A DNA stretch of 38,589 bases from Cyclobacteriaceae bacterium (GTDB lineage Bacteria; Bacteroidota; Bacteroidia; Cytophagales; Cyclobacteriaceae). Location of the stretch: contig JAFIEW010000028.1 in NCBI GenBank assembly GCA_020832375.1, positions 1 through 38,589 on the forward strand, given 5' to 3'. The notes beneath the pieces are model-generated. The model saw only the letters and a list, made by a program, of their open reading frames with translations, was not told the origin of the DNA and did not search any database. The position numbers and the translations under genes were made by a program. Positions 36,000 through 38,589 of the stretch are shown here, piece after piece. Numbering within the stretch: position 1 is the stretch's first letter; every line of letters starts with the position of its first letter.

Positions 36000-36104
36000 T
36001 TGGGATGAGAGGCTAATCAACTTGCAAAAATGGTCGGAGCATGACTAAATGAATGAACTTTTAATTGATCAATTAGTAAGCTACTACCCTCATCCCACGA
36101 AAAA
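36000..36104. repeat. GGGATGAG-family long hairpin
   Basis: TGGGATGAG (36001-36009) and CTCATCCCA (36089-36097) are perfect 9-bp arms about 80 nt apart, the right one followed by CGAAAAA. Between them the sequence AATTGATCAATT (36063-36074) is itself palindromic. The unit lies between the DUF389 gene and pdxA. Confidence 0.7.
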
Positions 36105-36181
36105 ACAAAACATATTCACTAACCTAAGCCTAAATACTAGTGAGGATAAGGAGGAAATCATAGAAAATTGGCGTTTTCTAT

Positions 36182-36189
36182 TAATTTTG
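36182..36189 (+). promoter_or_regulatory. -7 box for pdxA
   Basis: TAATTTTG followed by T matches TAnnTTTG, 43 nt before the pdxA start. No TTG lies at 17-23 nt upstream. Confidence 0.45.
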
Positions 36190-36231
36190 TAAATTCTGAG
36201 TGGATATTAAAGAGATTAAAATCAAAAAAAT

Positions 36232-37275
36232 ATGAGTCAAGCAAAACCTGTAATTGGTATAAGTTTAGGTGATATCAATGGTATCGGTCCTGAGGTGATA
36301 ATAAAAACGCTGTCTGATCAGCGAATATTAAACAAAGTCACACCGATCGTATATGGTAGCACCAAGGCTCTTTCTTATTATCGGAAAATGTTTGATTTGG
36401 AAGATTTCAACTATCATCAAATTAAGGAAGCTGCCGATCATAATGCTAAAAAGGTCAATGTGATCAATTGTTGGGATGAGGTGGCAAATATAACCGTAGG
36501 CCAAGAGACCGAAGAAGGCGGCAAATATGCTTTTATAGCGCTCGAAAAAATGGTGGAGGATGCGAAAAATGGCTTTTTGGATGCAATGGTAACTGCACCA
36601 CTCAATAAAAACCTCGTTCAGGCACATTGTGAAGGCTTTATTGGACATACAGAATATTTGGCAGAACAGTTTGAGGCTAAAAATCATCTCATGTTTATGT
36701 GTGGCGAAAACATGAGAATGGGCTTAGTCACAGCTCATGTGCCATTAGCTGAAGTAAGCGCCACGCTTACACGCGACCTACTCACAAGCAAAATAGAGAG
36801 CATAGAAAAGAGTTTGAAGCAAGATTTTGCTATCACAAAGCCTAAAATCGCCATCTTAGGACTTAATCCGCATGCTGGAGAGTCGGGTATATTGGGAGAT
36901 GAGGAAATCAATATTATTAATCCCGTGATACAAGAAATGCTCAACAAAAGAAAGATTGTGATGGGACCTTATGCTTCAGACGGATTCTTTGGAGGCGGCG
37001 AGTACCGTAAGTTCGATGCTATTCTCGCCATGTATCACGATCAGGGACTGATCCCTTTCAAAACTATCGATTTTGAGACGGGTGTCAACTTTACCGCAGG
37101 CCTATCTATTGTACGAACTTCACCTGATCATGGCACAGCTTATAATATTGCGGGCAAATACATTGCCGATGAAAGTAGCATGCGCAATGCGATTTTTCTT
37201 GCTGCAGACATCACCATCACCCGCTCGGAACAGGCAAAACTAGAAATGAACAGCTTGAAAAACAGCAAAAAATGA
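36232..37275 (+). CDS. pdxA: 4-hydroxythreonine-4-phosphate dehydrogenase
   Basis: A 347-residue NAD-dependent enzyme of de novo pyridoxal phosphate synthesis, oxidising 4-phosphohydroxy-L-threonine. The family order is visible: GISLGDINGIGPEVI at the start, DAMVTAPLNKNLVQ near 119, GHTEYLAEQF near 138 (metal-binding histidine), LGLNPHAGESG near 210, MYHDQGLIPFK near 268 (second metal histidine) and RTSPDHGTAYNIAGK near 295 (third). All key residues seem intact. The neighbours are unrelated. A GGGATGAG-family half-site lies directly behind the gene. Confidence 0.95.
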   Translation: MSQAKPVIGISLGDINGIGPEVIIKTLSDQRILNKVTPIVYGSTKALSYYRKMFDLEDFNYHQIKEAADHNAKKVNVINCWDEVANITVGQETEEGGKYAFIALEKMVEDAKNGFLDAMVTAPLNKNLVQAHCEGFIGHTEYLAEQFEAKNHLMFMCGENMRMGLVTAHVPLAEVSATLTRDLLTSKIESIEKSLKQDFAITKPKIAILGLNPHAGESGILGDEEINIINPVIQEMLNKRKIVMGPYASDGFFGGGEYRKFDAILAMYHDQGLIPFKTIDFETGVNFTAGLSIVRTSPDHGTAYNIAGKYIADESSMRNAIFLAADITITRSEQAKLEMNSLKNSKK

Positions 37276-37284
37276 TTTTCTCGA

Positions 37285-37344
37285 GTTGGAATGAGAACGC
37301 AGTAGGTAGTTATTGAAGCATATCAACCTCCCGCCTTTTCATTC
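37285..37344. repeat. GGGATGAG-family site behind pdxA
   Basis: GTTGGAATGAGAACGC (37285-37300), followed by AGTAGGTAG, matches the right arm at 26450-26470 closely. A short partner, TCATTC at 37339-37344, could pair with GAATGA. Confidence 0.55.
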
Positions 37345-37454
37345 TAGCTTCTGTTTTTTGGATAGATCAAAGAGCAAGACCCAAAAAACTTGAGCCTTAT
37401 CATTTTTCAATAAAATAATTTGAGCATGCTTTATTTATTTCCTGATATTTTAAT

Positions 37455-37462
37455 TATCTTTG
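37455..37462 (+). promoter_or_regulatory. -7 box for the yceD-rpmF operon
   Basis: TATCTTTG followed by C is a very good TAnnTTTGC match, 32 nt before the yceD start. No TTG at the usual distance upstream. Confidence 0.55.
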
Positions 37463-37493
37463 CAATCTTAATTTCGAAGAGAAGGGCAGTAAT

Positions 37494-38027
37494 ATGAAAA
37501 AGCGAGATTATTCAATTGAAATTCATGGGTTATCACAGGGTAATCATGAATTCAATTTCGAAATAAATAATCAGTTTTTCGATTTATTTGAAGATGTAGA
37601 GGAGAAAGTGCTGAATCAAGCCACTCTGTCGGTAAATGCTGATTTGAGAAAAACACCCACTATGATTGAGATCAACTTCCATGTGAGTGGTTCTTATAAG
37701 CTTGAATGCGACAGAAGTTTAAGAAAGTTTGATCATGCGGTTTCATTTGATCATCGCTTTATCTTTAAATATGGCGATCCTAACGAAGAAATGGGCGATG
37801 ACGTTAAGGTTATTAGTGATGCCCAGCAAAACATAGAACTAGCTGATATTTTATACGAAATCATCAGTTTGAGTGTACCTATGAAGAAGTTACACCCTGA
37901 AGAGTCAGAAGAGGAAGTCGTATATTACAGTACTTCAACTGATGACGAGGAGGCTGAAGAAGAAGCCTCAAACGATAGCAATGAAGATCCGCGATGGGCG
38001 GCATTAAAAAAATTAAAAGGTAATTGA
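37494..38027 (+). CDS. YceD/DUF177 family protein
   Basis: A 177-residue cytosolic protein of the YceD family, usually encoded directly upstream of rpmF and reported in bacteria and plants to be linked with 23S rRNA processing. The family signature is partly visible: KLECDRSLRKFDHAV near 67 (the region that is CxRCL in many members) and LADILYEIISLSVPMKKLHPEE near 110, then an acidic tail (EEEVVYYSTSTDDEEAEEE) and the end NEDPRWAALKKLKGN, which is typical for the group. Only one cysteine of the CxRC pair remains (C69). rpmF follows after 28 nt, so they form an operon. Confidence 0.85.
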   Translation: MKKRDYSIEIHGLSQGNHEFNFEINNQFFDLFEDVEEKVLNQATLSVNADLRKTPTMIEINFHVSGSYKLECDRSLRKFDHAVSFDHRFIFKYGDPNEEMGDDVKVISDAQQNIELADILYEIISLSVPMKKLHPEESEEEVVYYSTSTDDEEAEEEASNDSNEDPRWAALKKLKGN

Positions 38028-38055
38028 AATTAAAACTTAATAAATAGAGATAGCA

Positions 38056-38247
38056 ATGGCACATCCTAAGCGAAAAATATCGAGAACTAGAAGAGACAAA
38101 AGAAGAACTCACTACAAATTGACCCCAAAGCAATTGGTAAAGTGTACTACTACTGGTGAATTTCACATGCCACACCGTGCATTTTGGCATGAAGGTAAAC
38201 TTTACTACAAAGGTGAAGTAGTGATGGAGAAGGAAGTAATGGCCTAA
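38056..38247 (+). CDS. rpmF: 50S ribosomal protein bL32, zinc-less form
   Basis: A 63-residue ribosomal protein of the large subunit. The N-terminus [20 protein letters not shown] is the classic basic start of bL32. In zinc-binding homologues four cysteines form CxxC...CxxC. Here only one remains ([20 protein letters not shown]), so no zinc ribbon can form. Such C-minus forms are known in Bacteroidota. It is the second gene of the yceD operon and is followed by a strong terminator, so the usual plsX/fabH genes are not co-transcribed here. Confidence 0.95.
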   Translation: MAHPKRKISRTRRDKRRTHYKLTPKQLVKCTTTGEFHMPHRAFWHEGKLYYKGEVVMEKEVMA

Positions 38248-38267
38248 TCTTGATTATAAAATTTAAT

Positions 38268-38294
38268 AAGCTCACATATGTGAGCTTTTTTTTT
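38268..38294 (+). terminator. Rho-independent terminator of yceD-rpmF
   Basis: The perfect palindrome AAGCTCACATATGTGAGCTT is followed by a run of T. It lies 20 nt after the rpmF stop codon. Confidence 0.92.
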
Positions 38295-38500
38295 GCATAC
38301 TACTCTATTATGACATATCAAATTAAATATTGTACCTATCTAATAAAAATAAGCTTTAAATCGGATCTTTTTGTCATATTTTAAAAATAGTACAGACTTA
38401 CTTATTACTTTAGCCTTTTCTAGCGCGGCTTAACCTTTAGGTAATATGGAGTACTCTTTTACCAATAGATAGGTAATTCAAAGCATAGAGAAATAAATAA
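38295..38500. other. Intergenic region after rpmF
   Basis: About 200 nt without recognisable gene or repeat. No exact TAnnTTTG box was found before the possible gene at the right edge. Confidence 0.4.
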
Positions 38501-38505
38501 AAAGA

Positions 38506-38589
38506 TTGCAAAATAAATCAACTGTGAATTTAATTGGGAAAATTCAAGAAGCAATTAATGGAGTACATGGGTTGGTACCTGATTACGTA
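38506..38589 (+). CDS. Possible N-terminus of a gene cut by the window edge
   Basis: A frame open from 38497 to the end of the window, with possible starts TTG at 38506 or GTG at 38524. From GTG it reads (V)NLIGKIQEAINGVHGLVPDYV. I do not recognise the family. About 28 codons is too few to be sure; a real gene is plausible because the sequence is less AT-rich than the upstream DNA. Confidence 0.3.
   Translation, partial: MQNKSTVNLIGKIQEAINGVHGLVPDYV

Noticed and set aside
1-38589. CRISPR array, tRNA, rRNA, integrase, prophage or known defence system
   Set aside because: I looked for regularly spaced repeats, tRNA T-loop sequences and the usual proteins and found none. The CHAT gene lacks the cas or gasdermin neighbours seen in known CHAT-based immune systems.

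Overview
The window looks like chromosomal DNA of a free-living, probably marine or environmental member of the Bacteroidota, most likely Cytophagales-like. Evidence for this: a C-terminal type IX secretion (T9SS) sorting domain, a GWxTD-domain protein, a large SecA of about 1,119 residues without a zinc tail, a zinc-less bL32 ribosomal protein, AT-rich intergenic DNA, a lack of clear Shine-Dalgarno sequences, and several copies of the Bacteroidota -7 promoter box TAnnTTTG. The placement is inference; there is no rRNA or tRNA gene in the window to test it.

Layout. 1-3.6 kb: methylmalonyl-CoA epimerase, thiL, a DUF4442 hotdog-like protein and a small NAD(P)-binding reductase, all on +. 3.7-5.2 kb: a 481-aa SDR/DUF2867 protein. 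5.4-12.7 kb, all on -: secA, dapF, rlmB and a GWxTD protein. 13.1-16.2 kb (-) and 16.6-20.5 kb (+): a secreted TPR-CHAT putative cysteine protease next to a divergent 1,319-aa T9SS cargo protein. 20.7-23.2 kb (-): a cysteine desulfurase and a phosphoglucosamine mutase, probably one operon. 23.7-26.4 kb (+): a Tll0287-like haem lipoprotein, divIC and a small outer-membrane protein. 26.5-27.6 kb (-): an Ldh-family dehydrogenase. 27.8-33.4 kb (+): a MuiA-like DUF4139 protein, a small TPR protein and a 1,005-aa membrane TPR protein. 34.1-38.3 kb (+): a DUF389 membrane protein with a degenerate diacylglycerol-kinase-like front half, pdxA, yceD and rpmF. The right edge may hold the start of one more gene.

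Most genes are ordinary housekeeping. The least explained material is in the intergenic DNA, which carries at least three repeat classes: (a) an 89-bp palindromic MITE-like element with perfect 15-bp terminal inverted repeats at 33560-33648 and a ~71-bp truncated copy (about 92% identical) just after the stop codon of the 481-aa SDR gene; (b) at least ten intergenic sites with the core GGGATGAG/CTCATCCC or a close variant, often paired as hairpins; (c) a ~175-bp imperfect palindrome at 10043-10217. Small hairpins with a TGAAA or TTAAA loop form a possible fourth class. On the protein side the best candidates for new biology are the CHAT protease / T9SS cargo pair, the DAGK-like/DUF389 fusion and the membrane TPR protein. 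I saw no CRISPR array, prophage, intact insertion sequence or recognised defence system.
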